A DNA stretch of 64,000 nucleotides from Gemmatimonadaceae bacterium (GCA_020852815.1 JADZAN010000013.1:1-64000), one strand, 5' to 3'; positions 52,570 through 62,117 are shown, numbered from the stretch's first letter. Notes: generated by a model not told the origin, from the letters alone. Made by a program: numbers and translations.

Positions 52570-54393
52570 GTGACGCTGTCCGTGCTCTCCGCGACCGCCG
52601 GCGTCCTGACGATTGTCGCGGGACTCGGCTGGTGGTGGGGGAACCGGCTGGCGCGCTCCGCGCCGAACGTCGCGCCCGAACCGCCATCGCCGAATTTCCT
52701 TTCGGCCCCTTCGACCCCTCCAGGGGCTGACCCTTTCGATGCCATGAACGAAGACGTGTTTCTCTCCAAGCTTTCCGACGCCGTGCTCATTGCCGGGCGC
52801 GACGGCGTGATTGCCAATGCGAGTCGCGGCGCCGAGCGCGTCCTGGGGTGGTCGCCCGAGCACCTGCGCGAGCGGCGCGTGGCCTCGATCATCCACGAGG
52901 ACAACGTGGCCGAGGCGTCGCAGGCGCTCGAGCGCGTGGCCGACGGCGCCGAGTTGCACCTGCCGCAGCGCTGGCGCGTGCGCCGCGCCGACGGGAGCTG
53001 GTTCGAGGCCGAGTGCACGGCAACGCGCCTCGCCGACGCCGCCGTGGATCGCTGCGTGGTGATTGCGCTTCGCGAGGCACCGCCGCGCGATGCGTTAGGC
53101 GCGAACGAGGGGCTCCGCGACCCGCTCACCGGGCTCGCCACGCGCGCCCTGTTCCGCGATCGCGCAGAACACGCGCTGTCGCGCGCGCATCGCCTGCAGC
53201 TCCCGCTTGCCGTGCTGTACCTCGAGTTTGACGACTTCCGCGCCGGCGGGATCCGCGCCAAGGTCGAGGAACTGGAGAAGCTGATCGTCTCGGCGTCCAC
53301 GCGCCTCAACACCGTCCTGCGCTCCTCCGACTCGGCCGGCCGCGTGGAAGGGTCGCGATTCGCCATCCTCCTCGAGGACATGACGGACGAGTCGAACTTC
53401 GTGCAGGTGGCCGATCGCATCGGGCAGGCGTTTGCCGCGCCGCTCCTCGTGGACGGCAAGGAGTTCATCGGCAATGCCAACCTCGGGATTGCCAGTGCCA
53501 TGCCCGAGGACTCGGTGGACGACATGATTCGTCACGCCGACGTCGCGCTGCGCGCCGCCAAGCGTCGCGGGCGTGGCGCCTGCGAACTGTTCGACCCGCG
53601 CGTGCACGAGCCGGCGCTCTCGCACAACAAGCTCGAAGATGACCTTCGCAAGGCCATCGAGGCTGGTGACTTCTCGCTCGTCTACCAGCCCATCGTGATC
53701 CTGCGCTCGCGCCGCATTGCCGGTGTGGAGGCGCTGGTGCGCTGGAACCACCGCCATCGCGGGCTCATCCCCGCCGCGGCCTTCATCCCGGTGGCGGAGG
53801 AGACGGGGCTCATCATCCCCCTCGGCCGCTGGATCATCCAGGAGGCGTGCACGCAGGCCAAGGTGTGGCAGGACACGATCGGTCCCGACCGCTCGCTCAC
53901 CGTGACGGTGAACATCACGCCGCGGCAGTTGCTGCACCCGCGCTTCGTGGACGACGTGGCCGCCGCGCTGCAGCAGAGCCAGATCGAGCCGCACCGCCTG
54001 GTGCTCGAGATCTCGGAGGGCGGGCTGGCGCGCAGCATGACCGACTCGCTCAACCGGCTGCGCCAGGTGCGCGCCCTGGGCGTGCGCATCGCCATCGATG
54101 ACTACGGGTCACGCTCTGCGTCGTTAGGGGACCCGGCCGACATCCCGGTCGACATCCTCAAGATCGACCGCAGCTACATCAGCCAGGTCACGCGCCGCCC
54201 CGAGGAGCACGCCGCCACGCGCGCCATCGTCGCGCTGGGCAAGCTCAAGCGCCTGCGCACCGTGGCCGAGGGGATCGAGCGCGAGGAACAGCTGGCCGAG
54301 CTCCTCCGCTTCAAGTGCGAGTACGGGCAGGGGACGCTCTTCTCGGAGCCGGTGACGGCGGATGGCTTCCTCGAGTTGCTGCGAAGGGATTAG
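52570..54393 (+). CDS. PAS-degenerate GGDEF-EAL protein
   Basis: A 607-residue c-di-GMP-related protein. One N-terminal membrane segment (about 5-24) is followed by a proline-rich linker, a PAS domain (about 62-165), a GGDEF-like domain (about 175-335) and an EAL domain (about 345-605). The GGDEF signature is replaced by EGSRF (260-264), so it is almost surely catalytically dead as a cyclase. The EAL domain keeps EALVRW (Glu387), NITPRQ, EISEG, IDDYG, LKIDRSY, AEGIE and YGQG, so it can probably hydrolyse c-di-GMP. GTG at 52570 is the likely start. Confidence 0.86.
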   Translation: MTLSVLSATAGVLTIVAGLGWWWGNRLARSAPNVAPEPPSPNFLSAPSTPPGADPFDAMNEDVFLSKLSDAVLIAGRDGVIANASRGAERVLGWSPEHLRERRVASIIHEDNVAEASQALERVADGAELHLPQRWRVRRADGSWFEAECTATRLADAAVDRCVVIALREAPPRDALGANEGLRDPLTGLATRALFRDRAEHALSRAHRLQLPLAVLYLEFDDFRAGGIRAKVEELEKLIVSASTRLNTVLRSSDSAGRVEGSRFAILLEDMTDESNFVQVADRIGQAFAAPLLVDGKEFIGNANLGIASAMPEDSVDDMIRHADVALRAAKRRGRGACELFDPRVHEPALSHNKLEDDLRKAIEAGDFSLVYQPIVILRSRRIAGVEALVRWNHRHRGLIPAAAFIPVAEETGLIIPLGRWIIQEACTQAKVWQDTIGPDRSLTVTVNITPRQLLHPRFVDDVAAALQQSQIEPHRLVLEISEGGLARSMTDSLNRLRQVRALGVRIAIDDYGSRSASLGDPADIPVDILKIDRSYISQVTRRPEEHAATRAIVALGKLKRLRTVAEGIEREEQLAELLRFKCEYGQGTLFSEPVTADGFLELLRRD

Positions 54394-54421
54394 GGGCGGA
54401 CGGGGGACGGGGGACGGGAGT

Positions 54422-54449
54422 GCGAACGGCGCCGTTAGGCGCCGTTCGC
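54422..54449. terminator. Perfect hairpin between convergent genes
   Basis: GCGAACGGCGCC (54422-54433) pairs perfectly with GGCGCCGTTCGC (54438-54449) over the loop GTTA. The loop and adjoining bases form a GTTAGG hexamer. It lies between the converging EAL and AI-2E family genes; no strong U-tract follows. Confidence 0.75.
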
Positions 54450-54522
54450 GTTGCTGCACGATGCTGGGGGGGGCGCCGGGGGGCACTCCCGTCCATACGC
54501 TTCGCCCGTCTCGGCAGTCCGA

Positions 54523-55593
54523 TCAGGCGTCCCGCTCTTCCACCTCCCACGTGGGGTCGGCAAGGGGATGCGGGATCTTCATCTCCATGGTGCGCGTGAC
54601 CTGCTTGTCGATGTACTCCTCGCGGTAGAGTCGCACCAGGACAAAGAAGTACTGGATGGCCAGGGGACCGAGCAGGATCCCTAACAATCCGAAGATGGTC
54701 ACGCCGGCAAAGGCGCCGACGAGCGTGATCATCGGGTGGATGTTGGAGACGCGCTTGAAGACGATGGGGCGGATGACGTTGTCGATGTTGCTGGCGAAGA
54801 CGGCACCAATCACGAAAAGTATCGCCGCCATCCCGTACTGCTGCTCCAGCGCGAGGACGAGCGTCCCCGGGAGCCAGACCATCGCACTCCCCAGCACGGG
54901 AAGAATGGAGCAGAACGCGGTCACCACGCCCCACAGCGCCGCGTTAGGGAACCCGACGACGCGAAAGCCGATCCCGATCAGCGTCCCCTGCAGCAAGGCG
55001 GTGAGGGCGGTCCCCAGCAGCGTGGCGTGCGTCACGGAGTAGAAGCGCGTCCGTAGCTCGTCGGCCGTATCCTCCGAGAACGGCAGGACGCGACGGAAGA
55101 CGCGCCACGACCGATTGGCCGAGAGCAGCATGTAGTACAGCGCGAAGAACGAGATGACCAGGTTGAGCGTCGCCTTGGCCGCCCCGCCAACGAGGTCGAA
55201 CGCCTGCCCCGACACCCACTGGATCAGCGAGCCGCTCGCCTTCGCGATCTCGTTCCCGATCTGGATGCGCCCCACGCGCAGCTCGGAGACGCGCTGGAAG
55301 AAGGCGCTCTGCTGCGCGCTGCGCAGCGCGTCGGGGAGCTGGTCCGCAGCGAGGAAGATGATCCACCCGATTGGGAAGGCGATGACCACGATCGCGCCTA
55401 CGAGCGTGATGGCGGCCGCGAGGTCGGCGTTCAGGCGTCGCGCCAGGCGCCGGTACACCGGTACGCACAACACGTACAAGACCGCCGATCCGAGGAGCCC
55501 CGAGGCGAATGGCGCGACCGCATACACGATCGCGATTCCCAGCAGGATGATCAGGAGCCCGGCGCGCTGCTGCTTGGAATGAAGGAAGTCCAT
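54523..55593 (-). CDS. AI-2E family (YhhT/PerM-like) permease
   Basis: A 356-residue membrane protein with about seven or eight segments. The pattern matches UPF0118/AI-2E exporters: the early paired hydrophobic segments, a large amphipathic middle region (RVGRIQIGNEIAKASGSLIQ), FALYYML, GIGFRVVGFPNAALWGVV and a C-terminal GVTIFGLLGILLGPLAIQ. Homologues include YdgG, ytvI and Na+/H+ antiporters; the substrate cannot be told. The start at 55593 lacks a clear ribosome binding site. Confidence 0.87.
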   Translation of the reverse strand: MDFLHSKQQRAGLLIILLGIAIVYAVAPFASGLLGSAVLYVLCVPVYRRLARRLNADLAAAITLVGAIVVIAFPIGWIIFLAADQLPDALRSAQQSAFFQRVSELRVGRIQIGNEIAKASGSLIQWVSGQAFDLVGGAAKATLNLVISFFALYYMLLSANRSWRVFRRVLPFSEDTADELRTRFYSVTHATLLGTALTALLQGTLIGIGFRVVGFPNAALWGVVTAFCSILPVLGSAMVWLPGTLVLALEQQYGMAAILFVIGAVFASNIDNVIRPIVFKRVSNIHPMITLVGAFAGVTIFGLLGILLGPLAIQYFFVLVRLYREEYIDKQVTRTMEMKIPHPLADPTWEVEERDA

Positions 55594-55721
55594 GGAAGGG
55601 GGCAAGAGTACGTGCACCGGCTCCCCCAACGATGGTACAGGGGCGCCCCCCTCGCAACGTGGAAGCGCCCCTGTCGCCGATGCCTCACGCGCCGCGCGCC
55701 GCGGGCCGCGCGCGCGCGTCG

Positions 55722-56054
55722 CTACCCGGTGGGGCGCATCACGCGCTCGCGGTCACGCAGCTCGGCCTCGATGCGCCCGCACATCACGTCGCACAGGCGG
55801 AAGATCTCCTTGTCGGCAAGGGCGTAGTAGACGAACAACCCCTCCTTGCGACGCTTCACGAAGCCCAGCGTGTGCAGCTGCGCCAGGTGCTTGGAGACGT
55901 TGGCCTGTGACAGCTCGGTCACCTCGACCAGTTCGCCGACGGTCCGCTCCCCCGGGCGAAGCGCGTTGAGCAGTCGCAGGCGCGCCGGATCGGCGAGCGC
56001 CTTGAAACGCTCGGCCACCAGCGTGAGCAGCTCGGAAGACATCGACCTGGCCAT
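55722..56054 (-). CDS. ArsR-family transcriptional regulator
   Basis: A 110-residue winged-helix repressor: DPARLRLLNALRPGERTVGELVEV and LSQANVSKHLAQLHTLGFV form the helix-turn-helix, followed by the wing KEGLFVYYAL. Two cysteines in the C-terminal helix (RLCDVMCGRI) could sense thiols, sulfide or metals. ATG at 56054 follows AGGAG. It lies 82 bp after the DUF2892 gene, and that gap contains an AT-rich patch (about 56108-56137) that could be its own operator. It is the obvious candidate regulator of the efflux operon. Confidence 0.87.
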   Translation of the reverse strand: MARSMSSELLTLVAERFKALADPARLRLLNALRPGERTVGELVEVTELSQANVSKHLAQLHTLGFVKRRKEGLFVYYALADKEIFRLCDVMCGRIEAELRDRERVMRPTG

Positions 56055-56136
56055 GCGGTCTACTCCTGTGTCGCACGAGGGCGAGAAGGCACCGGGTGGT
56101 TGCTGGACCATAATATAGCCATTCAGTAATACTCCG

Positions 56137-56337
56137 TCAGCCGCGACGGCACCCGAACAGGCCAAAGCGCCCCAGGATCCTTTCCAGCGGGCAGAAGTGG
56201 GTGATGCTCGACTGCACGAGATTGAAGCCGACGAAGGCGGTGAAGGCGAACCACCACGGGTTCACCCACGTGCCGAGCGCCACGGACAGCAGGATGAAGG
56301 TGCCGGCGAACCGGCGGATCAGGTCGTCATTGCACAT
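56137..56337 (-). CDS. DUF2892 (YgaP-like) small membrane protein
   Basis: A 66-residue protein with two hydrophobic segments (RRFAGTFILLSVALG, WWFAFTAFVGFNLVQSSI) and a C-terminal region THFCPLERILGRFGLFGC. It matches the DUF2892 inner-membrane module, which in E. coli YgaP is joined to a rhodanese domain. Here only the membrane part is present. The cysteines near the C-terminus are typical. It begins 15 bp after the RND pump gene stop, so it is on the same transcript. Confidence 0.82.
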   Translation of the reverse strand: MCNDDLIRRFAGTFILLSVALGTWVNPWWFAFTAFVGFNLVQSSITHFCPLERILGRFGLFGCRRG

Positions 56338-56352
56338 TGTCGTCTCTCTTGG

Positions 56353-59300
56353 TCAGAGGTGTCGTTCCATTGGGGTCACTGCGACGTGGAGACGCTCCCC
56401 CTCCATCGCATTCTTCGTGTAGTCGGCAGCACGGCGGTGCATCAGCTCCCAGTAGAGGAGCGGCACCACCACCATCGTGAGCAATGTGGCGACGATCGCG
56501 CCCGACATCAGCGCCACCGCCAACCCCTGGAAGATCGGATCGAGCACCATCACCAACCCGCCAATGACGACGGCCGCCGCCGTGAGCGCGATGGGGCGGA
56601 ATCGCACGCTCCCCGCCTCGATCACCGCCTCGCGCAATGTGCGCCCGCGTGCCTCGGCGAGCTCGATGAAGTCCACCAGCAGGATCGAGTTGCGCACGAT
56701 GATCCCCGCCAGTGCGATCATCCCGATCATCGATGTCGCCGTGAAGAACGCCCCCGTCATCGCGTGCCCGGGGAGGATCCCGATGAGCGTGAGCGGAATG
56801 GGGGCCATGATCACGAGCGGTGTGCTGAACGACTGGAACCATCCGACGACCAGGACATAGATCAGGATCAGCACCGCGGCGAAGGCGATCCCGAGGTCGC
56901 GGAAGACCTCGATCGTCACCTGCCACTCGCCGTCCCACTTCAGCGCCAGCTCGTTGACCTGCTCCGGCTGCACGGCGTTGTAGCGCGCGATCTCGGCGCC
57001 GTTGATGCGAAGCTGGTCGAGCTTCTCGTTCATGGCCAGGATGGCGTACACGGGCGACTCGATCGAGCCGGCGACATCACCCGTGACGTAGATGACCGCG
57101 CGCAGGTTGCGCCGAACGCGCACCCCCTCGCGGCTGGTGGAGTCGACGGTCACGAAGCGCCCCAGAGGCTGCGGCCCCAGCATCGTGGCCACGGGAATGG
57201 CCAGCAGCGCCTGCACCGATGAACGATCGGTGAGCGTCAGCCGCGGGACGATCGCCGTCCCTTCGCGCGACTCGGCGTTAGGCGCGATGCCCACCGGGGC
57301 GCCGGAGAGCGCCAGGTAGAGCGTCTGCGTGATCTGCTCCACGCTGGCCCCGCTGCGCGCCGCCAGCACGCGATCCACGCGGAAGGCCTGCTTCACCTGC
57401 GGCGCCTCGATGGTCCAGTCCACGTCCACGACCCCCGGCGTGGTCTCGAAGATCTTCCGGACCTCCGAGGCCGCCGCGACACGCACACTGTCGTTGGGGC
57501 CGTAGATCTCCGCCACCAGCGTCGACATCACCGGCGGCCCCGGCGGGATCTCGGCCACCTTCACCGAGGCGTCGAAGCGACGCGCGATGGCATCCAGGTG
57601 CGGACGCACGGCCACGGCGATGTCGTGCGACTGGCGGTCGCGCTCATCCTTGCCCAGCAGGTTGACCTGCACGTCAACGACGTTGGCGCCGCGCCGCATG
57701 AAGTAGTGCCGCACCAGCCCGTTGAAGTTGAACGGTGCTGCTGTCCCCGCGTAGACCTCGGTGCTCTTGACCTCGGGGACGGTGCGAAGGTACGCCGCCA
57801 TCGATTCACCCAGCGCCTGGCTCGTCTCCAGCGTCGCCCCCTCGGGGAGGTCGGCAATGACCTGGAACTCGCTCTTGTTGTCGAAGGGCAGCATCTTCAC
57901 CTGCACCGCCTTCACCGCGAGGAGCCCCATCGAGGCGAAGAGCAGCAATACCGTCGCGCCGTAGAAGGCGTAGCGCCGAGCGCGCCGCTCGATGAGCGGC
58001 GTCATGAGCTTCGCGTAGAAGGCGCCGAACTTCCCGGCTTCCTCGGGCTCGTGCGCGCGATCCATCGAGGTCACGTGCTGCGTCACGTGCCCGCGCAACA
58101 GCTTGAGCGCGATCCACGGCGTCACGATGAACGCCACCGCGAGCGAGGCGATCATCGCCACCGAGGCGCCCACCGGGATGGGGCGCATGTACGGCCCCAT
58201 CATCCCGGAGACGAAGGCCATGGGGAGGATGGCCGCAATGACGGTGAGCGTGGCAAGGATCGTCGGGTTCCCGACTTCGTCGACCCCCTCCACCGCCGCG
58301 ACTTCCGGCGTGCGGTCACCGCGCACCATGTGACGGTAGATGTTCTCCACCACCACGATCGCGTCGTCCACCAGGATGCCGATGGAGAAGATGAGCGCGA
58401 ACAGCGTGATGCGGTTGAGCGTGTAGCCTAACGCGTAGTAGGTGAACAGAGTGAGCGCGAGCGTGACCGGAACCGCGACGAGCACCACGAGCGCCTCGCG
58501 CCAGCCGAGGAAGAGGCCGACCAGGAGGGTGACCGAGAGCGTGGCGATGAGGAGGTGCAGGATGAGTTCCTGCGCCTTTTCCCCCGCCGTCTCGCCGTAG
58601 TCGCGCGTGACATCGAGCGTGACGTCGGCGGGGAGGAGGCGCCCGCGTGCCGCCTCCACCCGCCCTTCCACCGCCGTCGTCACGACCGTCGCGTTGGCCC
58701 CCTTTCGCTTGGCCACGCTGATCGTCACCGCCTGCTCCACCGTGCCACCGGAGGCAGCGTGCGAGACGTAGCTCTCGACCTCGCCATACTCCTCGCTCAC
58801 CGCCGCCACGTCGCGCAGCATGACCGGCGCACCGCCGCGCGCGCTGATCACGACGCTGCCGACGTCGCCCGCCGTCGCCAGCGGGGCGCCCACATCCACC
58901 CGGTACACCGTGTTTGCCGCGGCAAACTCCCCGGCCTGCAATCGCGCGTTTGCCCCGCGCAACGCCATGGCGACTTCACCCGGCGTGACGCCGCGCGCCG
59001 CCAGGCGGGCCGGATCGATCGTCACGCGCACCTGCTTCGGCGCCCCCCCGATCACCTGCGTCTCCGAGACGTCGGTGACCGTGCGGATCTCGTCCTCGAG
59101 GTGCGTGGCGAGCTGCCGCAGCGCGTTGGAGTCGTAGTGCCTCGACGACAGCGTCAGCGTCATGACCGGGACGTCGTCGATGGAGTGTGGCTTCACCAGC
59201 GGCGGCATGGCCCCGGGCGGCGCCTGGTCCATCGCCGACGCCAGCTTGGCCTGCACCCTGGTGATGCTGCGCTCCTGGTCCTCGCCCACCTTGAAGCGGA

Positions 59301-59586
59301 CGGTGACCATCGTGTATCCCTCACCCGCCATGGTGTAGACATGGTCGACGCCGGGAATCTCCCACATGCGTCGCTCGATGGGTCGGGCAACCAGGTTCTC
59401 GACCTCGCGCGCCCCCGCTCCCGGCAGGGCGGCGATCACGTCGATCATCGGGACGGAGATCTGCGGCTCCTCCTCCCGTGGTGTGGCCAGCATCCCCAGC
59501 AGCCCGACGATCAGCGACGCCACCGTCACCAGCGGCGTGAGCTTGGACTGCAGGAACGCCTTCGCGATGCGACCGGAGATACCCAT
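56353..59586 (-). CDS. RND-family efflux pump inner-membrane subunit
   Basis: A 1077-residue transporter of the AcrB/MexB superfamily: twelve membrane segments in two groups of six and two large periplasmic loops. Visible landmarks are EEEPQISVPMIDVIAALPGA, RPIERRMWEIPGV, the TM4 charged pair motif in GILVDDAIVVVENI and the second-half IVVRNSILLVDFIELA. The substrate class (organic, metal or HAE1) is not clear; the N-terminal TPREEEPQI motif is more like the HAE1/MdtB-like family than CusA. The gene follows the membrane fusion protein by 3 bp. Confidence 0.92.
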   Translation of the reverse strand: MGISGRIAKAFLQSKLTPLVTVASLIVGLLGMLATPREEEPQISVPMIDVIAALPGAGAREVENLVARPIERRMWEIPGVDHVYTMAGEGYTMVTVRFKVGEDQERSITRVQAKLASAMDQAPPGAMPPLVKPHSIDDVPVMTLTLSSRHYDSNALRQLATHLEDEIRTVTDVSETQVIGGAPKQVRVTIDPARLAARGVTPGEVAMALRGANARLQAGEFAAANTVYRVDVGAPLATAGDVGSVVISARGGAPVMLRDVAAVSEEYGEVESYVSHAASGGTVEQAVTISVAKRKGANATVVTTAVEGRVEAARGRLLPADVTLDVTRDYGETAGEKAQELILHLLIATLSVTLLVGLFLGWREALVVLVAVPVTLALTLFTYYALGYTLNRITLFALIFSIGILVDDAIVVVENIYRHMVRGDRTPEVAAVEGVDEVGNPTILATLTVIAAILPMAFVSGMMGPYMRPIPVGASVAMIASLAVAFIVTPWIALKLLRGHVTQHVTSMDRAHEPEEAGKFGAFYAKLMTPLIERRARRYAFYGATVLLLFASMGLLAVKAVQVKMLPFDNKSEFQVIADLPEGATLETSQALGESMAAYLRTVPEVKSTEVYAGTAAPFNFNGLVRHYFMRRGANVVDVQVNLLGKDERDRQSHDIAVAVRPHLDAIARRFDASVKVAEIPPGPPVMSTLVAEIYGPNDSVRVAAASEVRKIFETTPGVVDVDWTIEAPQVKQAFRVDRVLAARSGASVEQITQTLYLALSGAPVGIAPNAESREGTAIVPRLTLTDRSSVQALLAIPVATMLGPQPLGRFVTVDSTSREGVRVRRNLRAVIYVTGDVAGSIESPVYAILAMNEKLDQLRINGAEIARYNAVQPEQVNELALKWDGEWQVTIEVFRDLGIAFAAVLILIYVLVVGWFQSFSTPLVIMAPIPLTLIGILPGHAMTGAFFTATSMIGMIALAGIIVRNSILLVDFIELAEARGRTLREAVIEAGSVRFRPIALTAAAVVIGGLVMVLDPIFQGLAVALMSGAIVATLLTMVVVPLLYWELMHRRAADYTKNAMEGERLHVAVTPMERHL

Positions 59587-59589
59587 CGG

Positions 59590-60636
59590 TTACTCCCTCG
59601 TCGAGCCGTTAGGCACGCGCACCGTGTCGCCCGCGGCCAACCCGGCCAGGACCTCGACGCGGTCGCCCACCATCGCCCCGGTCCGGATCCAGCGCGTCGT
59701 CGTCGCGCCGCCGCTCGTGACCGTCACCCCCACGAGGTCGCCCTCGCGACGCAGCGCGCCGCTGGGGACGAGGAGCGCCTGACGAGTCCCGGCGCCAACC
59801 ATGAGGCGCGCCGCGCCGCCGCTCAGCAGCGAGCCGTCACGATTGGCGACGACTGCATTCACGGTGTAGAGGCTCCCCCCGGCCGCCGGGACGACCCCCT
59901 CCACCGTCGCCGTCGCCGCAACGCCTTCCACCGTCACCGCCACACGGGCACCGCGCGCGACCTTCGCCGCAACCGCCGGCGATACCGTCGCGGCGATGCG
60001 CAACGAGCGATTGTCCTGCACCGTGACCAGCGGCGCGCCCGGCGCGGCGAACGCGCCGGGATCGACAAAACGCTGGGTCACCGTTCCCGCGAACGGGGCG
60101 CGTACCACGGAGTAGCCCGCCACGGCATCGATCTCCGACTCACCGGCGCGCGCCGCGCCCACTCCGGCCTGCGCCCGCGCCAGCCCCGCCTCGGCTGCGT
60201 CGAGTTGGGCCTTGGGGGCGGCGCTGTCGGCATACAGCGCCCGCATCCGGTTCGCCATCAGCTCCGCCTCGCGATACATCGCCTCGGCGCCGGCTATCCC
60301 TGCTTGCACCTGCCGGCGCTTCGCGTCGAGGTCGCGCGCGTCGATGCGCACCAGCGGCTGGCCGGCGCGCACCGCATCCCCTTCCTTCACGAGGACCGCG
60401 GTGACCGTCGCCATGAGCTTGGTGCTCAGCGTCGCCTGCGCGAACGGCTCGGCGATCGCGGTCGCTTCCTGCGTCGCCGCGATGGTGGTGTCGCGCAGCA
60501 CGTAGGCCGTGCCCGCGGGCTGCGCGGCCTCCGCCTCGCGAACGGCCGCATGCTCGCGCGGTCCCCCGCACGCCGCCAGCGTCAACGCAAGCGTCGCCGT
60601 CACGATGGCCAGCGCGGTCGTCTGCTGTCCCTGCAT
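59590..60636 (-). CDS. RND efflux membrane fusion protein (lipoprotein)
   Basis: A 348-residue periplasmic adaptor. The signal ends TLALTLAACGG (lipobox Cys). The biotinyl-lipoyl halves (VLVKEGDAVRAGQPLVRIDA and YSVVRAPFAGTVTQR) flank an alpha-helical hairpin (about 85-145) and are followed by beta-barrel and membrane-proximal domains. ATG at 60636 follows CCGGAG. It links the RND pump with TolC. An upstream ATG at 60678 is possible but would overlap the TolC gene end. Confidence 0.9.
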   Translation of the reverse strand: MQGQQTTALAIVTATLALTLAACGGPREHAAVREAEAAQPAGTAYVLRDTTIAATQEATAIAEPFAQATLSTKLMATVTAVLVKEGDAVRAGQPLVRIDARDLDAKRRQVQAGIAGAEAMYREAELMANRMRALYADSAAPKAQLDAAEAGLARAQAGVGAARAGESEIDAVAGYSVVRAPFAGTVTQRFVDPGAFAAPGAPLVTVQDNRSLRIAATVSPAVAAKVARGARVAVTVEGVAATATVEGVVPAAGGSLYTVNAVVANRDGSLLSGGAARLMVGAGTRQALLVPSGALRREGDLVGVTVTSGGATTTRWIRTGAMVGDRVEVLAGLAAGDTVRVPNGSTRE

Positions 60637-60667
60637 CTCGAATCTCCGGAAACCGGTTGGCTGTCGA

Positions 60668-62065
60668 TTATTGGTCATTGCGTGCAACCTGCGGCGCGCC
60701 GTCCAGGGCACGCAGCGCCCCGGGGTCGAGCCCCAGCGCCTTGCGCCGCTCGGCCGTGGCCACGATGAGCGTGTAACGCGCGCCGGCATGTGCCATGCGC
60801 GCCTGTGTCTCGATCGCCGCCGCGTCGAGCAGTTCCACCACCGGGGCCAGCCCGCCTGCGTACTTGCGCCCGACGATGCGGTGCGCGTCCACGGCCTGCT
60901 TCACCCCGCGCTCCGCGATGTCGAGTCGCGCCAGCGCGGTGCGCAACGTGGTCGCACTCGCCTCGATCTCGAGCCGAGCCTTGGCAACGGCGCCCTCGCG
61001 CATGGCCTGCGCCGCCTCGCGCCGCCCGGCAGTCGCGCGCACCTCACCAAGCTCGGAGGCGCCGGCAAAGGGCGACCACGAGGCCATCACCCCCACTGTC
61101 CAGTTGTTGTCACCGCCATAGGGGCGCAGCGCGGAGTTCCAGTCGTAGCGCGCAAAGCCGTTGAGGCGCGGGAGGTAGAGCGAGCGCGCACGCAACGCAT
61201 CCGACTCCGCCGCCTCTGCCCCGGCGCGCGCCGCGTCGACGTCGGCGCGCACCTCGCGTGGCGTGGCGTCGAGTGCCTCCCGCGCCAGCGCCCGTACCGC
61301 ATCGCTCGACGGCATCCCGCCAGGGAGCTGCCCCACGGTGTCGTCAGGCATCCCGAGCAGCGTGGCCAGCCCGAGGCGCGCGTTGAGCGCGTCGCCCGTG
61401 GCCTCGACCAGCATCGTCTCGACCTCGCCCGCCTTGACCGACGCCAGCATCGCATCGGAGGGAGTGACGAGGCCATTCTTCGCCATCTGCTCGGCCTGCC
61501 GCACGTGCGCCGTCGCGGCGCGCACCGCGGCCTCGAGCGTCACGACCTTCTCCCGCGCCAGGACGGCACCATAGAAGGCGCGAATCACGTCAACGCGCGT
61601 GGTGACTGCGGTCCAGTCGGCCGTTGCGCGCGCGGCATCGCCGGCGCGTGTGGCCGCTCGTCGCCCGACGAGGGCGTCGGCGTTGAAGAGCGGTTGTTCG
61701 AGGACCATCGCCCCCAGGTAGTTGTTGGCGGGCGCGGGGTAGTTGAGGCGCCGCGGATCGAAGTCCTGCTGCGTGATGGTGCGTTGGCGCAGCAAGGTGC
61801 CGAAGGCGCCGATGGGATCGGTGGTGCGGACAAAGCCCGCGTCGAAACGAAGGCTGGGCAGCACGCCCTTGAGCGGCGCCAGCGACTGCGCACGCTGTGC
61901 GCTGGCCATCGCCCCCTGGGCGCGATTGGCGTAGGCGTGGGCATCGCCGCGGTCCAGGGCATCGCCGAGCGTGAGTCGCTGGGCGGCGGCGGCGGCGTCC
62001 TGGGCTCGCGCGGGCCCCGCCCAGAACGCGGCGGCGGCGAGCCAGGCCAACAAGGGAAATCGCAT
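60668..62065 (-). CDS. TolC-family outer-membrane efflux protein
   Basis: A 465-residue exported protein, with signal ending WAGPARAQ. It shows the TolC duplicated helix-strand pattern (ALDRGDAHAYANRAQ, QAEQMAKNGLVTPSDAMLA, ASWSPFAGASELGEV, KYAGGLAPVVELLDA). It forms the outer-membrane channel for the RND pump. It is the first gene of the operon, downstream of the palindrome at 62118-62139. Confidence 0.9.
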   Translation of the reverse strand: MRFPLLAWLAAAAFWAGPARAQDAAAAAQRLTLGDALDRGDAHAYANRAQGAMASAQRAQSLAPLKGVLPSLRFDAGFVRTTDPIGAFGTLLRQRTITQQDFDPRRLNYPAPANNYLGAMVLEQPLFNADALVGRRAATRAGDAARATADWTAVTTRVDVIRAFYGAVLAREKVVTLEAAVRAATAHVRQAEQMAKNGLVTPSDAMLASVKAGEVETMLVEATGDALNARLGLATLLGMPDDTVGQLPGGMPSSDAVRALAREALDATPREVRADVDAARAGAEAAESDALRARSLYLPRLNGFARYDWNSALRPYGGDNNWTVGVMASWSPFAGASELGEVRATAGRREAAQAMREGAVAKARLEIEASATTLRTALARLDIAERGVKQAVDAHRIVGRKYAGGLAPVVELLDAAAIETQARMAHAGARYTLIVATAERRKALGLDPGALRALDGAPQVARNDQ

Positions 62066-62117
62066 GCGGTACGAGGGGTGGGCGGTGTGGTCCGGCGGCG
62101 CACCTGCGCCGCGAGGC

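Noticed and set aside
56353-60636. A CusA/CzcA-type heavy-metal efflux pump
   Set aside because: The ArsR regulator invites this reading, but the RND sequence lacks methionine-rich metal-site features I could identify and its N-terminus looks more like HAE1-type pumps. The substrate is left open.
58555-60768. A 737-codon open frame on the plus strand
   Set aside because: It runs antisense to the RND pump and fusion protein genes. The translation is rich in Arg, His and Asp without any domain, typical of the reverse frame of GC-rich genes.
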